Shown here in pieces: positions 27,205-36,502 of a DNA stretch of 59,916 bases. The notes under the pieces were generated by a model. The model worked only from the letters and a program-made list of their open reading frames with translations. It was not told the origin of the DNA and searched no databases. Every line of letters begins with the position of its first letter. Positions within the stretch are counted from its first letter, which is position 1. Source of the stretch: an uncultured Neomegalonema sp. (GTDB taxonomy: Bacteria > Pseudomonadota > Alphaproteobacteria > Rhodobacterales > Rhodobacteraceae); the NCBI GenBank assembly GCA_938008165.1, contig CALLLP010000046.1, positions 1 to 59,916 of the forward strand. The letters run 5' to 3'. The position numbers were made by a program, and so were the translations under genes.

Positions 27205-27747
27205 CTATTCCAGCCTTGGGGCGGGTTTTGCCTTGCCGACCGGATAGTCGAAAAACTCCCATCCATCCGTGCCATCGGGATACCAGAAAACACGGGTATA
27301 GCCGTATTCCGTGACGGCCCGCTTCGCCGCATTCCACGACATCCAGCAATCGCGCAGGCAAAAGAACAGGATAGGCGTATCCTTGCCTTGGGCGGCGGCA
27401 TCGAGATAATGGCGGAAATACGCGTCGGTTTCTTCGGCAATCCGGCCATAGCCCACATTCGGCAACCAGATCGCATCGGGAATGCTGTTCCGGGGACGCT
27501 CGCGAAAAATCGTCCCTTCGGGCAATTTGGGCTTTGGCGGCCGGGGCAGGACATCGATGAAGACGACCGCGCCCGTCTTCCACAGGGCATAGGCCGCGTC
27601 GTCATCCACAACGGTCACGCCGTCAAGCTTATCGGGCACCGGCGAGCGGTAATGGTCCATTTTGTAGCCCGCCGGGGCCGCATCGTCTTCAGCAACCGCA
27701 ATGGCGGGCAGCAGAACCGCCAGCATGATCGCGACCGCCCGGATCAT
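27205..27747 (-). CDS. Quinoprotein-associated rhodanese-like CXXCW-family protein
   Basis: A 180-residue secreted protein with a signal peptide ending in AIAVA. It has a rhodanese-like fold: VVFIDVLPRPPKP, then the key segment FFCLRDCWMSWNAAKRA (Cys130, Cys134, Trp135). This is the family found only beside PQQ-dependent dehydrogenases. The visible spacing is Cys-x3-Cys-Trp. The function is unknown; a sulfur- or redox-transfer role is inferred from the fold. Its start overlaps the xoxJ stop by 4 nt, placing it in the xox operon. Confidence 0.86.
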   Translation of the reverse strand: MIRAVAIMLAVLLPAIAVAEDDAAPAGYKMDHYRSPVPDKLDGVTVVDDDAAYALWKTGAVVFIDVLPRPPKPKLPEGTIFRERPRNSIPDAIWLPNVGYGRIAEETDAYFRHYLDAAAQGKDTPILFFCLRDCWMSWNAAKRAVTEYGYTRVFWYPDGTDGWEFFDYPVGKAKPAPRLE

Positions 27748-28574
27748 TCCTCGCCTTTCCGCTGAACGACCCCATCGCCCATTTCGGTCAGCAACGGAAT
27801 CCCGTATTCGGCGAGAATGGCATCGATTTCCGCCTGATTGCGGCGGATCAGCGAGTTCAGCTTGCGTTTCCAGACCAGCTCACCGGGGCGAACCCCCATG
27901 GTGATGCGATAGAACATGCGCGGCGCGCCCGTCTCCTTCAAGAGAGGCGTGATCGACAGGCCGTGTTCCTTGGCCAGACCGCCCCCGATCGGGCCCCACA
28001 GGATGGCCGCATCGATTTCACCCGCTTTAAGATCATCGATCATGTCTTCGGCGGGGGAATCGGCGCGGCGGTCCACCATCAGGTGATACCCCTTCGCATC
28101 CCCGATCAGGCCATAGCGCGCCATATGGGTCGCCGGGGGCGCGCCCGCCGTGACGCCGATCTTCCGGCCCTTCAGACGCTCGTCCGATAAGTGCGTCACA
28201 TCCGCAAGGTCGCCCTGCGGATCGGTGATGAAGACATAGGAAGACACGTAGTAATGATTGGTGTTGAGGACCAGCTCATGTCCCTGCGCATAGCCGATCA
28301 CCACATCACAGCGCTTGTCTCCAAGGGTTTTGCGCACGAAGCCGACCGCCTGCGGAAACCAGAAATATCGCAGCGGCATGTCGAGTTTATCGGCGAAAAG
28401 CTCCGCGATCTTGTTTTCGAAGCCCTCGCCCGCCTTGTTGGAAAAAGGCGTATTGGCCGGGTCGGCACAGACCCGAAACGCCGTCTTCGCGACGAGATCG
28501 GAGGTCTGCGCCTGCGCCTGACCGGCAAGACAGGCGCAGAGGGCGGCGGCGAGACTAGCCGTCCATGCACGCAT
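27744..28574 (-). CDS. xoxJ: XoxJ-like periplasmic solute-binding protein
   Basis: A 276-residue type II periplasmic binding-fold protein. The signal peptide ends at QAQAQ. The mature start LVAKTAFRVCADPANTPFSN and ICDVVIGYAQ-like CDVVIGYAQGHELV are characteristic of the quinoprotein-associated MxaJ/XoxJ family. It is thought to bind and help fold or activate the dehydrogenase rather than carry solute. The ATG at 28574 lies inside the 3' end of xoxG (20-nt overlap). It is followed by the CXXCW gene. Confidence 0.88.
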   Translation of the reverse strand: MRAWTASLAAALCACLAGQAQAQTSDLVAKTAFRVCADPANTPFSNKAGEGFENKIAELFADKLDMPLRYFWFPQAVGFVRKTLGDKRCDVVIGYAQGHELVLNTNHYYVSSYVFITDPQGDLADVTHLSDERLKGRKIGVTAGAPPATHMARYGLIGDAKGYHLMVDRRADSPAEDMIDDLKAGEIDAAILWGPIGGGLAKEHGLSITPLLKETGAPRMFYRITMGVRPGELVWKRKLNSLIRRNQAEIDAILAEYGIPLLTEMGDGVVQRKGEE

Positions 28575-29100
28575 TTTCAGCTTCCTTGTACATCGCTGAT
28601 TTCTTTTCTTTTTTAGCCGGACGTCCCCGCGCAACTTCTTCGGTTCCGCGCCCTTTCAAGTAAACATAGATGTCATCGAGATAGCACATCACGTTCTTGT
28701 TGGTGCCAAAGGAAGGCATCACGCTGTTGGCGGAGGCATCGACATGCTTTCGCCCGTTCACAACCACATCGACGAAATCGTAGTAATCCATATCAAGCGC
28801 AGAGTTTTTCAGCGCCGGAGCATAGCTCGACCCTTCGCCATCGGGACCGTGGCATACATGGCATTCCGAGTGATACCGCCGAAAGCCGGAAAAGGTGTAC
28901 CAGTCGACAGCGCCATCATCCGAGATATTGTAGGTCGGAATGTCATCCTCGGTGAAATACTTCCCGTCTTCCTCGTAGGACACGGCGATATTGTCGGGGG
29001 CCTCGTCTTCCGCTTTTTTCTCGTCGGCGAAACTCGCGGTCGAGAGCACAAACGGAATGACAAGGCCGAGTCGGCAGGCGAGGCGTGTGATCGTCGTCAT
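28555..29100 (-). CDS. xoxG: XoxG c-type cytochrome, electron acceptor of XoxF
   Basis: A 181-residue periplasmic c-type cytochrome with a signal peptide (about 1-25). The single haem site is CHVCH (80-84), with likely Met ligand M128 in NSVMPSFG. Additional cysteines at 139 and 178 fit the methanol-metabolism four-cysteine cytochrome family. It accepts electrons from XoxF and passes them to a terminal oxidase. It follows xoxF by 137 nt, containing a terminator, and overlaps xoxJ. Confidence 0.9.
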   Translation of the reverse strand: MTTITRLACRLGLVIPFVLSTASFADEKKAEDEAPDNIAVSYEEDGKYFTEDDIPTYNISDDGAVDWYTFSGFRRYHSECHVCHGPDGEGSSYAPALKNSALDMDYYDFVDVVVNGRKHVDASANSVMPSFGTNKNVMCYLDDIYVYLKGRGTEEVARGRPAKKEKKSAMYKEAENACMDG

Positions 29101-29179
29101 TCGTCGATTTCCTCCATATGAGGCACCTTTTGCGGGCCTCGTTTTTCTTTCCCCGGATGGCCAATGCCAGATCGGCCAT

Positions 29180-29213
29180 AAAAAGAGCCCAGCGAGACAA
29201 GACCGCTGGGCTC
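29180..29213 (-). terminator. Rho-independent terminator after xoxF
   Basis: On the minus strand a perfect 10-bp stem (GAGCCCAGCG/CGCTGGGCTC, 29185-29213) is followed by five T residues (29180-29184). It lies 24 nt past the xoxF stop. It should make xoxF mRNA more abundant than the downstream xoxGJ message by partial termination. Confidence 0.9.
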
Positions 29214-29237
29214 CCTTCTAGACGTCAGACTCTGTCA

Positions 29238-31040
29238 TTAATCGGGCAGAGCGAAGACAGTCAGCTGACCACCCAGCGCGGTGTAGTTGCTGAGCGCGGC
29301 ATAGCCGCCCACGGCACCCAGACCGTCATTCGGGTTGGTCAGGCCAGCCGCAAGGCCGATCCCGGCCCAGCCACCGATACCCGAAAGGATACCGACATAC
29401 TGTTTGCCGTTATGCTTGTAGGTCATCACGTTGCCAATGATGCCCGAAGGGGTTTTGAACTTGTAAAGCTCTTCGCCCGTCTTGGCATCGACTGCCTTGA
29501 GGTGACCTTCCAGCGTTCCGTAGAACACGACATCGCCAGCGGTTGCGAGAGCACCGGACCAGACCGAGAATTTCTCGGGCAGGGACCAGACGATCTCGCC
29601 TTTGATGTTGTCCCAGGCGATGAAGTTGCCCATGCCGCCATGGGAATCAGGCGCAGGATACATCGCAAGGGTCGCCCCCACATAGGGCTGACCGGCAGTG
29701 TAGGAGACGCGGAACGGCTCGTAATCCATGCAGACATGGTTGGTCGGCACATAGAACAGCTCGGTTTTCGGGCTGTAGGCTGCGGGCTGTTGGTCTTTGG
29801 TGCCAAGTGCCGCAGGGCAGATACCCGTGGAGTTCACGTCTTCGCCGTTCTGCTCGGTCGAGTATTCGGCAACGACGGTCGGGCGGCCATAGGTTTCGCT
29901 GTCGGGGTCCATATCGACGCCCGTGGTCCAGTTGACCACCGGGTCGTATTTCTCCGCGACGAGCAGCTCGCCGGTATCACGATCAAGCGTGTAGCCGAGA
30001 CCATTGCGGTCGAAATGGGTCAGGAGCTTGCGTTCCTCGCCATCGATTTTCTGATCCGTGAGGATCATTTCGTTGATGCCGTCGTAATCCCATTCGTCAT
30101 GGGGGGTCATCTGGTAGAACCACTTGGCCATCCCGTCATCGGGGTCGCGGGCCATGATGGTCATCGTCCACCGGTTGTCGCCGGGGCGCTGAGCCGGGTT
30201 CCAGGTCGAGGGGTTGCCGGTGCCGTAATAGAAGAGGTCAAGCTCCGGGTCGTAGGAATACCAGCCCCAGGTCGTGCCGCCGCCGATTTTCCACTGGTCG
30301 CCTTCCCAGGTGTTGATCGAGCTGTCTTTGCCGACCGGCTTTCCGAGATGGGTGGTTTTTTCGGGATCGACGAGAATTTCCTCATCGGTTCCGACCGAAT
30401 AGGCGCGCCATTCGCGCTCGCCGGTTTCCATGTTATAGGCGGTGACGCTGCCCTGAACGCCGAATTCGCCGCCCGAAATGCCGACAATGATCTTGTCTTT
30501 GACGGGCAGAACGGTCGCCGTGTTGGTCTCACCCTTGGTGGGGTCGCCATTCACAGCGGTCCATTTCACTTCGCCTGATTTTGCGTCGAGCGCGACGATG
30601 GTGGTATCCGCCTGATGCAGGAAGATCATGCCATTCGCATGGGCAACGCCACGGTTAACCGTGTCACAGCACATGACGGGGATGACATCCGGGTCCTGCT
30701 TCGGCTCATATTTCCAGATGATCGCGCCGTCATTGTTCAGGTCGAGCGCGTAAACGATGTTCGGGAACGGCGTATGGACATACATGATGTCGCCGATCAC
30801 GAGAGGCGAACCTTCATGGCCGCGCAGCACGCCGGTCGAGAACGTCCATGCAGGTGCAAGACGCTTCACGTTATGGCGGTTGATTTCCTTGAGTTCCGAA
30901 TAGCGTGTATTCGCATAATCGCCGGTCTGGATCGACCATTGGTTCGGATTGGCCGTGTCACGGATCACGCTTTCGTTCGCCGAAACAGTGCCAGCACATA
31001 ATGCGGCAACCATAGTGCTGCCGATTAGCAGTCGTTTCAT
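29238..31040 (-). CDS. xoxF: Lanthanide-dependent PQQ methanol/alcohol dehydrogenase XoxF
   Basis: A 600-residue PQQ beta-propeller enzyme. The signal peptide ends near VSANE (residue 21). The vicinal disulfide Cys124-Cys125 is in [13 protein letters not shown]. Probable metal ligands are Glu192 (SGGEFGV), Asn276 ([10 protein letters not shown]), Asp318 and Asp320 in [14 protein letters not shown]. The extra Asp320, where calcium MxaF has Ala, is the hallmark of lanthanide enzymes. It oxidises methanol, and often other primary alcohols, in the periplasm. GGGAGGG lies 9 nt before the ATG. No mxaF or mxaI is present in the window. Confidence 0.96.
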   Translation of the reverse strand: MKRLLIGSTMVAALCAGTVSANESVIRDTANPNQWSIQTGDYANTRYSELKEINRHNVKRLAPAWTFSTGVLRGHEGSPLVIGDIMYVHTPFPNIVYALDLNNDGAIIWKYEPKQDPDVIPVMCCDTVNRGVAHANGMIFLHQADTTIVALDAKSGEVKWTAVNGDPTKGETNTATVLPVKDKIIVGISGGEFGVQGSVTAYNMETGEREWRAYSVGTDEEILVDPEKTTHLGKPVGKDSSINTWEGDQWKIGGGTTWGWYSYDPELDLFYYGTGNPSTWNPAQRPGDNRWTMTIMARDPDDGMAKWFYQMTPHDEWDYDGINEMILTDQKIDGEERKLLTHFDRNGLGYTLDRDTGELLVAEKYDPVVNWTTGVDMDPDSETYGRPTVVAEYSTEQNGEDVNSTGICPAALGTKDQQPAAYSPKTELFYVPTNHVCMDYEPFRVSYTAGQPYVGATLAMYPAPDSHGGMGNFIAWDNIKGEIVWSLPEKFSVWSGALATAGDVVFYGTLEGHLKAVDAKTGEELYKFKTPSGIIGNVMTYKHNGKQYVGILSGIGGWAGIGLAAGLTNPNDGLGAVGGYAALSNYTALGGQLTVFALPD

Positions 31041-31368
31041 CGGGTGTTCCCTCCCATGGGTTCAAATTCGCTCTTAAACAAGGAACCATGTGGAACCCTT
31101 GAGCGTATTGTTAGCACACACATTAGTTTTCGTGTCGCATCCGCTGATTGTCCTCAGCGCGTTCTCGTTAGGTATGCCTCGACGCTCGCGCGTAGAAAGG
31201 CATCCGTCAAGCCCTTACCAGATATATTAATGCTTACCCTGCGTAACGTCATTCTGATTTGACAGTGCTGGCTTGGCATTCCCGTGGCAAAAGAGGTCAA
31301 ATTTGCGGCGCTATGCCGCATGATCGGGCGCATGGATGCGCTCTGGCCACCGCTCCGACGCCCGAATC
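31041..31368 (-). promoter_or_regulatory. Intergenic region with xoxF control elements
   Basis: A 328-nt stretch without a convincing gene between the BatD-like stop and the xoxF start. It holds the xoxF ribosome site, an 8-bp palindrome CCCATGGG (31053-31060) and a direct repeat, seen on the plus strand as GGAACC at 31082-31087 and 31092-31097. The repeat period is 10 bp, one helical turn, and it sits 42-57 bp before the start codon. No consensus sigma-70 promoter is obvious. Activator binding at the repeat is inference. Confidence 0.45.
31304..31320 (-). terminator. Weak hairpin after the MoxR/VWA operon
   Basis: TGCGGC and GCCGCA pair around a 5-nt loop, followed on the minus strand by AATTT. 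It lies 49 nt beyond the BatD-like stop. The T-run is poor, so it may be a weak terminator or merely an RNA stabiliser separating this operon from xoxF. Confidence 0.35.
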
Positions 31369-32637
31369 TCAGCGTATTCGATGCGCCTTTTGCATTTCCG
31401 ACACAAACGCTTTCAGATCGGGCGCGGCGGGCCGGGCGCTGTAGATCGCCCGGTCCACGGCCTGCAATGCCCGCGTCATCCGCGCCCCATCGCCGGGCGA
31501 ACGGGTCATCAACCGCTGCCCAGCGGCGCGGGCGGTGGCCGTGTCGCCCTGTGCGGCGGCTTGCTTGAGAAGGCGCAGATCGGGATCGGGGCGCAAGCGC
31601 GACCAGATGCCTGCGATTCTGCGGGGCTTGCGCCATCGCATCCCCGGCCATAGCAAGAGCACCCCCCCGATCAATCCCCCGAATAGCCCCAGCGGAGCGG
31701 CGATCCCCGCCAGATAGGGCGTCGCCCCGGCGGCCTCTCGCCGGTTGGGGCGCTCTTTCATGACCGCCACCGATTCTGAATCCGCCTCGGCCAGATAGGC
31801 GGCCACGGCCTCCTCGGTCATGGCGATTCGCTGGGATGCGATGACGATTTCCCGATGCTCGCGCGCAAGGGTGTCGAAATAAGGCACATGCAGCGGCTTG
31901 AGATAGGCCGATGGCGGATTTTCGGGGCGGATGGTCCAGCGCCAGAAAGCCCGCGTGACCGGCCCGCGCTTATACAACCGCGTGATCCGCTTTTCGGGAT
32001 GGGGAAAGACAAAGGCTCCCGCCGATTCCAGCTTGGGCATGGGCGGCATCTGCTCGGGGCGTATCCCTTCGACCGTGACCATCACGATCCGCAGCGCTCC
32101 CTCTCCGGTGCCCAGCTTGTCCGGGGCGTTGCTCCACCTGTCCTGCACCGTAATACGGCGCGCGGGCAGCCACCAGCCTTCGGTTTCCGGGCGGTCGGTG
32201 ACCTCGATCGTGATCGGTTCGGAGGTGATGGCATGGTCGTAGCGCTCACCCGTTCGGGTCCAGAGTTCCAGCTTATGCGTGAAAGGCGCAATTTCCAGCG
32301 TCCCCGCCCGATTCGGGAACAGGGCGATAATGCGCTCCATTTGCAGGATTTCATGGCCCTTGGTCGTATCCTTGGTCCAGGTATCCTCGCCCAGTTGCAT
32401 CCAGTCGAACCCGTCGAGACGGCCCTGTTCCAAGGTCTCGCGGGCGATGCGGATCTTGTAGAATCCGCGTATTTTCAACAGCACCATTTCGCCGGTATAC
32501 AGCGGGCCTTCGCGCTCCTCGAACGACACTTCGAGGCGCAGGTCGCCCGGCTCGACCGTCTGCGCGCGGGCCATTGTTGTGACCATTGCGACCATTGCGA
32601 CCATTGCGACGATCAGCGCCAGAAAGAACCTCACCAT
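31369..32637 (-). CDS. BatD-like membrane-anchored protein of the Mxa-type cassette
   Basis: A 422-residue protein. The signal peptide (1-25) contains an AMV repeat. The periplasmic beta-rich part (30-290) has ELWTRTGERYDHAITSEPITIEV, typical of BatD/oxygen-tolerance proteins. A membrane helix is at about 302-325, followed by a cytoplasmic tail with RPDPDLRLLKQAAAQGD. It is the last gene of the seven-gene MoxR cassette and overlaps the TPR gene by 7 nt. BatD proteins act with VWA proteins in envelope maturation; a role in XoxF maturation is inferred. Confidence 0.72.
   Translation of the reverse strand: MVRFFLALIVAMVAMVAMVTTMARAQTVEPGDLRLEVSFEEREGPLYTGEMVLLKIRGFYKIRIARETLEQGRLDGFDWMQLGEDTWTKDTTKGHEILQMERIIALFPNRAGTLEIAPFTHKLELWTRTGERYDHAITSEPITIEVTDRPETEGWWLPARRITVQDRWSNAPDKLGTGEGALRIVMVTVEGIRPEQMPPMPKLESAGAFVFPHPEKRITRLYKRGPVTRAFWRWTIRPENPPSAYLKPLHVPYFDTLAREHREIVIASQRIAMTEEAVAAYLAEADSESVAVMKERPNRREAAGATPYLAGIAAPLGLFGGLIGGVLLLWPGMRWRKPRRIAGIWSRLRPDPDLRLLKQAAAQGDTATARAAGQRLMTRSPGDGARMTRALQAVDRAIYSARPAAPDLKAFVSEMQKAHRIR
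32581..32607. repeat. 9-bp tandem repeat in a signal-peptide region
   Basis: Three exact copies of GACCATTGC lie at 32581-32607, encoding the repeated Ala-Met-Val residues of the BatD-like signal peptide on the minus strand. Copy change by slippage would keep the frame and only alter hydrophobic length. Confidence 0.85.
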
Positions 32638-33317
32638 GCCCCCTCCTCCCCGGATACGCCCGATCCGGCGGCGCGGCGGCGCTTTTGCTCTGCCAGCAGG
32701 CGCGCGGCCAGAAATGTCCCCGGTTGATCCAGCATCGTCGTCAGCCAGTCTTCAGTCGCGGCGATGAACACATCGTCGAAAATCTTTGGTACGACCCGGA
32801 TGCCCCCGGATGTATCGACCTTGGGCGCGAAGATGTCGGTCGCATTGCCATCGGCCTGCGCCCCATCGCCAATGGCCCGCGCGCCGCCCTGCCCCTCAGG
32901 GGCCTCCACGGTGGGACCGTCTTTTTCTTCCGTCAGCAGATCGGCGAAGGTCAGTTGCAGCTTGGTCCCGCTATAGATCGATACCAACAGCGAAAAATTG
33001 GCACGGGCATCGGCATGATCGGGATCGCGGACGAGCAGATCGTCATAGGTGAGCAACGCCTCGGCGTAATCGCCGCTCATCGCATGGGCCGTGGCCCGGT
33101 TATAGGTCTGGGATGGCCCCGCCGAAGCAAAAGCCGCCGCCGCCGCCACATGCTCGCCCATGCCCGACAGCGCAAGGCCGCGTAAAACCGGATCTTGCGT
33201 CAACCGCTCCGCGATGCCCGGCATTTCAAGGCGCAGGGCAAGCCGGGCAAAGGGATCGCCACCCCCCGTCACAACGGCGATCAGCAGCGCCAGTGCGGCC
33301 AGCAGCGCAACCCGCAT
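32631..33317 (-). CDS. TPR-type membrane-anchored protein, MxaK-like
   Basis: A 228-residue protein starting with a hydrophobic anchor (VALLAALALLIAVV). It has TPR-like helices in YNRATAHAMSGDYAEALLTYDDLL and RDPDHADARANFSLL. The C-terminus is charged. Position and size fit MxaK of methanol dehydrogenase clusters, although sequence resemblance is by role only. The start overlaps the VWA stop by one base (TGATG) and its end overlaps the BatD-like gene by 7 nt. GTG at 33320 is an alternative start. Confidence 0.68.
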   Translation of the reverse strand: MRVALLAALALLIAVVTGGGDPFARLALRLEMPGIAERLTQDPVLRGLALSGMGEHVAAAAAFASAGPSQTYNRATAHAMSGDYAEALLTYDDLLVRDPDHADARANFSLLVSIYSGTKLQLTFADLLTEEKDGPTVEAPEGQGGARAIGDGAQADGNATDIFAPKVDTSGGIRVVPKIFDDVFIAATEDWLTTMLDQPGTFLAARLLAEQKRRRAAGSGVSGEEGAW

Positions 33318-34237
33318 CACACCCTCCGCCGAAAGAGCATCAGCGCCGGAATAACGGCGAGCAACAGCAAGAACCGCCCGTAATCACGGCGCCTGTGCAC
33401 CGCATCCTCCATCGCGCGCAACCGCCGTTCCAGCCCTTGTTCCAGCGCCCGCGTAACGGGGAAGGGATCGAGCAGATCGCCCGCCGCCCCGCCGCCCGCT
33501 GCGGCCAGCCGATCGAGGGCTGCGCGATCCGGCGGGGGGGATTGAGGCGCGCGGGAGGGCACAAAGATCGTGGAGAGCGGCACCCCTGCCTCGTTCAGCG
33601 CCCGCGCCTGCGCCATCGCTTCGGGACCAAGGCCGCCCCCATCCGAGATCAGCACCAGATCGCCAAGGATAATCTCCGCATCGCGCAGGATACGCCCCCC
33701 CAGAACCAAGGCCCGCTCAGGGCGCGAGCCGTCATCGGGGACCGTGTCGGCATCCAAAAACGCGATCGTCTGGCCCAAAGCCGCCGCATCGCTGGTAAAG
33801 GCACTCGCACGATACGCATCGCCGCCATAGACGACCAGCGACACTTGCCGCGTGCCGACGCTCAAGGCGATCAGGCGGGCGGTCGTCATCGCATCGGCAA
33901 AACGCCCGCCTTCGATCATGGAGCGCGACAGATCGACGGCGATGACCACGCCATCCAGATTGCGGAACGCCACCCCGTCGCGACGCTCCTTGGACGGGCC
34001 GGTCAGGGCCAGCGCGATCAGGGCCGCGATCACCGGAGCGAGCCATCCTATGCGCCGCCCCCCGCGCGAGACCTTGCCCAGACGATCCAGCGCCGCCAAC
34101 AGCGGCGCATCGACCGCCGCCTCCCACGCGCCCAGCGCCCGCCTTCGCCGCGCGAGCGCCACACCCAGCAGCGCAATCACCGGAATGGCCAGCGCCCAGA
34201 GCGGGCGCATCAACGCGTATCCCCAGATATCCGTCAT
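33317..34237 (-). CDS. VWA domain protein, MxaL-like
   Basis: A 306-residue membrane-anchored VWA protein. The N-terminal two helices are at about 9-27 and 67-83. The metal-ion-dependent adhesion site is DLSRSM in VVIAVDLSRSMIEG, with later DLVLISDGGGLG. A C-terminal helix precedes RRRV. I chose the ATG at 34237 because it overlaps the previous VWA stop by 4 nt. It corresponds to the second VWA (MxaL) of mxa clusters. The pair of VWA proteins is thought to work with MoxR in metal insertion. Confidence 0.78.
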   Translation of the reverse strand: MTDIWGYALMRPLWALAIPVIALLGVALARRRRALGAWEAAVDAPLLAALDRLGKVSRGGRRIGWLAPVIAALIALALTGPSKERRDGVAFRNLDGVVIAVDLSRSMIEGGRFADAMTTARLIALSVGTRQVSLVVYGGDAYRASAFTSDAAALGQTIAFLDADTVPDDGSRPERALVLGGRILRDAEIILGDLVLISDGGGLGPEAMAQARALNEAGVPLSTIFVPSRAPQSPPPDRAALDRLAAAGGGAAGDLLDPFPVTRALEQGLERRLRAMEDAVHRRRDYGRFLLLLAVIPALMLFRRRV

Positions 34238-35190
34238 GCGAGAGACCGCCGGTCGAGCATGATCCCGAATGCCGCCAGTAGCGCCAGCATTGCGGGCCAC
34301 ATCCATAGGTCGCGGTAGAATTCCGCCGTCGGACCCTCGCGCTCGATGCTTTCAAGGTCATCGATGGCCGCCGTCACCCGCTCCAGATCAGCGGTGGTTT
34401 TCACGCGAAAGGCAGTTCCGCCACTGATGCGCGCGATGGCCGTGAGCGTATCGGTATCCACGCCGCCCCGCTGGGCCGATTTGCGGTCGATCAGGTCGTT
34501 CGGTCCCAGCGCGATGGTATGGACCCGCACGCCCGTCTCCGCCGCCAGCTGCGCAGCATCGCGCGGTTTGACCGCGCCCGCATTGTTGACGCCATCGGAT
34601 AGCAGAATCACGACCTTCGAGGTCGCCTCCGATTGCCTCAGCCGCTTCAGCGCCAGGCCCAGTGCCCCGCTGATGCCAGTCGCACGGCCCGAAATGCCGA
34701 TGGTCGCTTCCTCGATGGCCCCGGCAACCGCTTCGACGTCATAGGTCTGGGGTGTCGCGAAATAAGCCTCCGAGCCAAAGAGCACCAACGCCAGCCGGTC
34801 CCCCTGCCGCCGCCGGACAAAGGCGCTCGCCACGCGCTTGACCGCATCGACGCGCTGCGCCGTCTTGCCGTCCAGCTCGAAATCCTTGGTGATCATCGAG
34901 CCGGAAAGATCGAGCGCCAGCACGATCTCACGCCCCGAGACCGGCGCGGCGATGGCGGGCACCACCACGCGCGGCCCCGCCAGCGCCACGACCAGCGCCA
35001 GCCATAGCATAGCGGGCAGCCCCCATCGCCTCAGCGCCGAAGGACCGCGCCCCTCGCCCGCGAATCGCGCGAGAATACTGCCCGGCACCACCAACGCCGC
35101 GCCCTGCGCGCGCACGGGTGGCAACAGCCCCATCGCCAGCAGCGGCAGAGGCAAGAGCAGAAAAAACAGCGGTGTCGCGAATCCCGGCAT
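34234..35190 (-). CDS. VWA domain protein, MxaC/BatA-like
   Basis: A 318-residue protein with the usual BatA plan: two N-terminal helices, a VWA domain and a C-terminal helix. The MIDAS motif is DLSGSM in IVLALDLSGSMITKD, followed by LALVLFGSEAYF and VVILLSDGVNNAG. It is the MxaC equivalent in the Mxa-type cassette. It starts directly after the DUF4381 stop (35191) with no gap and overlaps the next VWA gene by 4 nt. Confidence 0.82.
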   Translation of the reverse strand: MPGFATPLFFLLLPLPLLAMGLLPPVRAQGAALVVPGSILARFAGEGRGPSALRRWGLPAMLWLALVVALAGPRVVVPAIAAPVSGREIVLALDLSGSMITKDFELDGKTAQRVDAVKRVASAFVRRRQGDRLALVLFGSEAYFATPQTYDVEAVAGAIEEATIGISGRATGISGALGLALKRLRQSEATSKVVILLSDGVNNAGAVKPRDAAQLAAETGVRVHTIALGPNDLIDRKSAQRGGVDTDTLTAIARISGGTAFRVKTTADLERVTAAIDDLESIEREGPTAEFYRDLWMWPAMLALLAAFGIMLDRRSLA

Positions 35191-35613
35191 CTAGCGCTCC
35201 GCCCGTTCCAGCGCAGCTTTCAACGCCGCATCGAAACGCTCTGTATCGAGGGTTGTCCCCGGTCGATACAGCGCCTCGCGCAGCCCCGCCCCCGGCCCGG
35301 TCGTAAACAGACCCCCCAGATGCGCATCCAGCCGCGACAACCAGTCGCCCTCCCCCGGCGGCAAGCTGCGCGCCAGATCCTGCAAGATCAGCGCCCGCGC
35401 CGTCAGCCCGCTCTCGCGCGCCTCCTCCAGCCGCCGCAGCGCCCGCCGCTCGGGCGACAGACGCCGTTCCGTGACCATCCCAAAGATCCGCGCGATCAGC
35501 CATGCCGCCAGCAATCCGATGGCCAGCGCCACCAGCGCATCGGCCAGCACCGCGCCCCAATCCACCGGCGGCCCATGCAGGCCACGCAATTCTGCAAGCA
35601 CGTCAGAAGCCAC
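35191..35613 (-). CDS. DUF4381-type membrane protein, MxaA-region
   Basis: A 140-residue protein with a single transmembrane helix (about 22-43, ALVALAIGLLAAWLIARI) and a cytoplasmic helical tail ending FDAALKAALERAER. Size and place (between DUF58 and VWA) match DUF4381 proteins of MoxR operons. The start is a GTG (VASDVLAEL), preceded by GGGGAGGG and overlapping the DUF58 stop by 11 nt. No ATG is suitably placed. Confidence 0.7.
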   Translation of the reverse strand: MASDVLAELRGLHGPPVDWGAVLADALVALAIGLLAAWLIARIFGMVTERRLSPERRALRRLEEARESGLTARALILQDLARSLPPGEGDWLSRLDAHLGGLFTTGPGAGLREALYRPGTTLDTERFDAALKAALERAER

Positions 35614-36502
35614 GCGCACCCTCCCCCGCTTCGTCGGGCGCATGGGCGGCATCGATCTCGTGCAGCGGAATACCCAAGGCCCGCAACCGCGCTGGGACCG
35701 TGCCTTGCGCACCCCGATCGCCGCCAACGAGTCCCAGCCCCCGCCGCCCGGTTTCCGTCTCGAAGGGATAGGCCCCGGTGATGGGCATGCGCTCGAAGGC
35801 ATCGCAGATATGCAGCACCGACAGACTCGCCCGGTGGGCCAGCGCGGTGATTGCGCTTTCGATCTCATCGCCCGGCGTATCGAGACTGGAGGCAAGGCAT
35901 ACCGCCGCCCCCCTCGGCGCGATCTGTTCTGCCATGGCGAGATAGCCGTCCAGCGGCTGCGTCGCCGGGGGATCGCCGGATCCCTGCGCCGTCAGTGCCG
36001 CCCGATGGGCCTGCGCCAAACCGCCGATGACCGCGATCATCGCCCGCTCTCGCCCCCGTGCAGGCACGAACAGAGGCTCAGGACCGCCAAAAGCGATCAA
36101 GCCCACGCGCCCGCCCTCTGCCATCGCGCGCCAGCCGGTCAGCGCCAGATGCTCCGCCGCCGCGACCGAGCGAAACGCCCGGCGCGTGCCCCAGAGCATC
36201 GGTGCACGAAAATCGGCCAGCAACAGCGTGGTGCGGTCGCGCTCGTCCTGAAACATACGCACATGCGGGATGCCGGTACGCGCGGTGGCGTTGCGGTCGA
36301 TATGGCGCATGTCGTCGCCTTCTTCGAACACCCGGAGATCCGCCATCTCCAGCCCGCGACCCCGGCGACGATGGACGAAACCGCCCGGCAGGGCCGTCAG
36401 GGATTGCGACGCCCCCCGCCCCGCCGCCAGATGGCGCAGCGCCAGCAACCCGTCGACATCGACCGCGACACCGGGCGCATCGAGGGCCGCCGCGCCGGTC
36501 AC
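35603..36502 (-). CDS. DUF58 domain protein, MxaS-like
   Basis: A 299-residue protein with the DUF58 hallmark EEGDDMRHIDRNATARTG and a VWA-like remainder including RTTLLLADFRAPMLWG and APRGAAVCLASSLDTPGDE. It corresponds to MxaS of methanol dehydrogenase clusters. The start is a GTG overlapping the MoxR stop (GTGA), the same pattern as the first MoxR/DUF58 pair at 993-996. Its product probably interacts with MoxR and the VWA proteins at the membrane. Confidence 0.82.
   Translation of the reverse strand: MTGAAALDAPGVAVDVDGLLALRHLAAGRGASQSLTALPGGFVHRRRGRGLEMADLRVFEEGDDMRHIDRNATARTGIPHVRMFQDERDRTTLLLADFRAPMLWGTRRAFRSVAAAEHLALTGWRAMAEGGRVGLIAFGGPEPLFVPARGRERAMIAVIGGLAQAHRAALTAQGSGDPPATQPLDGYLAMAEQIAPRGAAVCLASSLDTPGDEIESAITALAHRASLSVLHICDAFERMPITGAYPFETETGRRGLGLVGGDRGAQGTVPARLRALGIPLHEIDAAHAPDEAGEGARGF

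Noticed and set aside
29118..30578. 486-codon open frame on the plus strand
   Set aside because: Antisense to xoxF, and starts over the terminator and xoxG promoter area. No domain.
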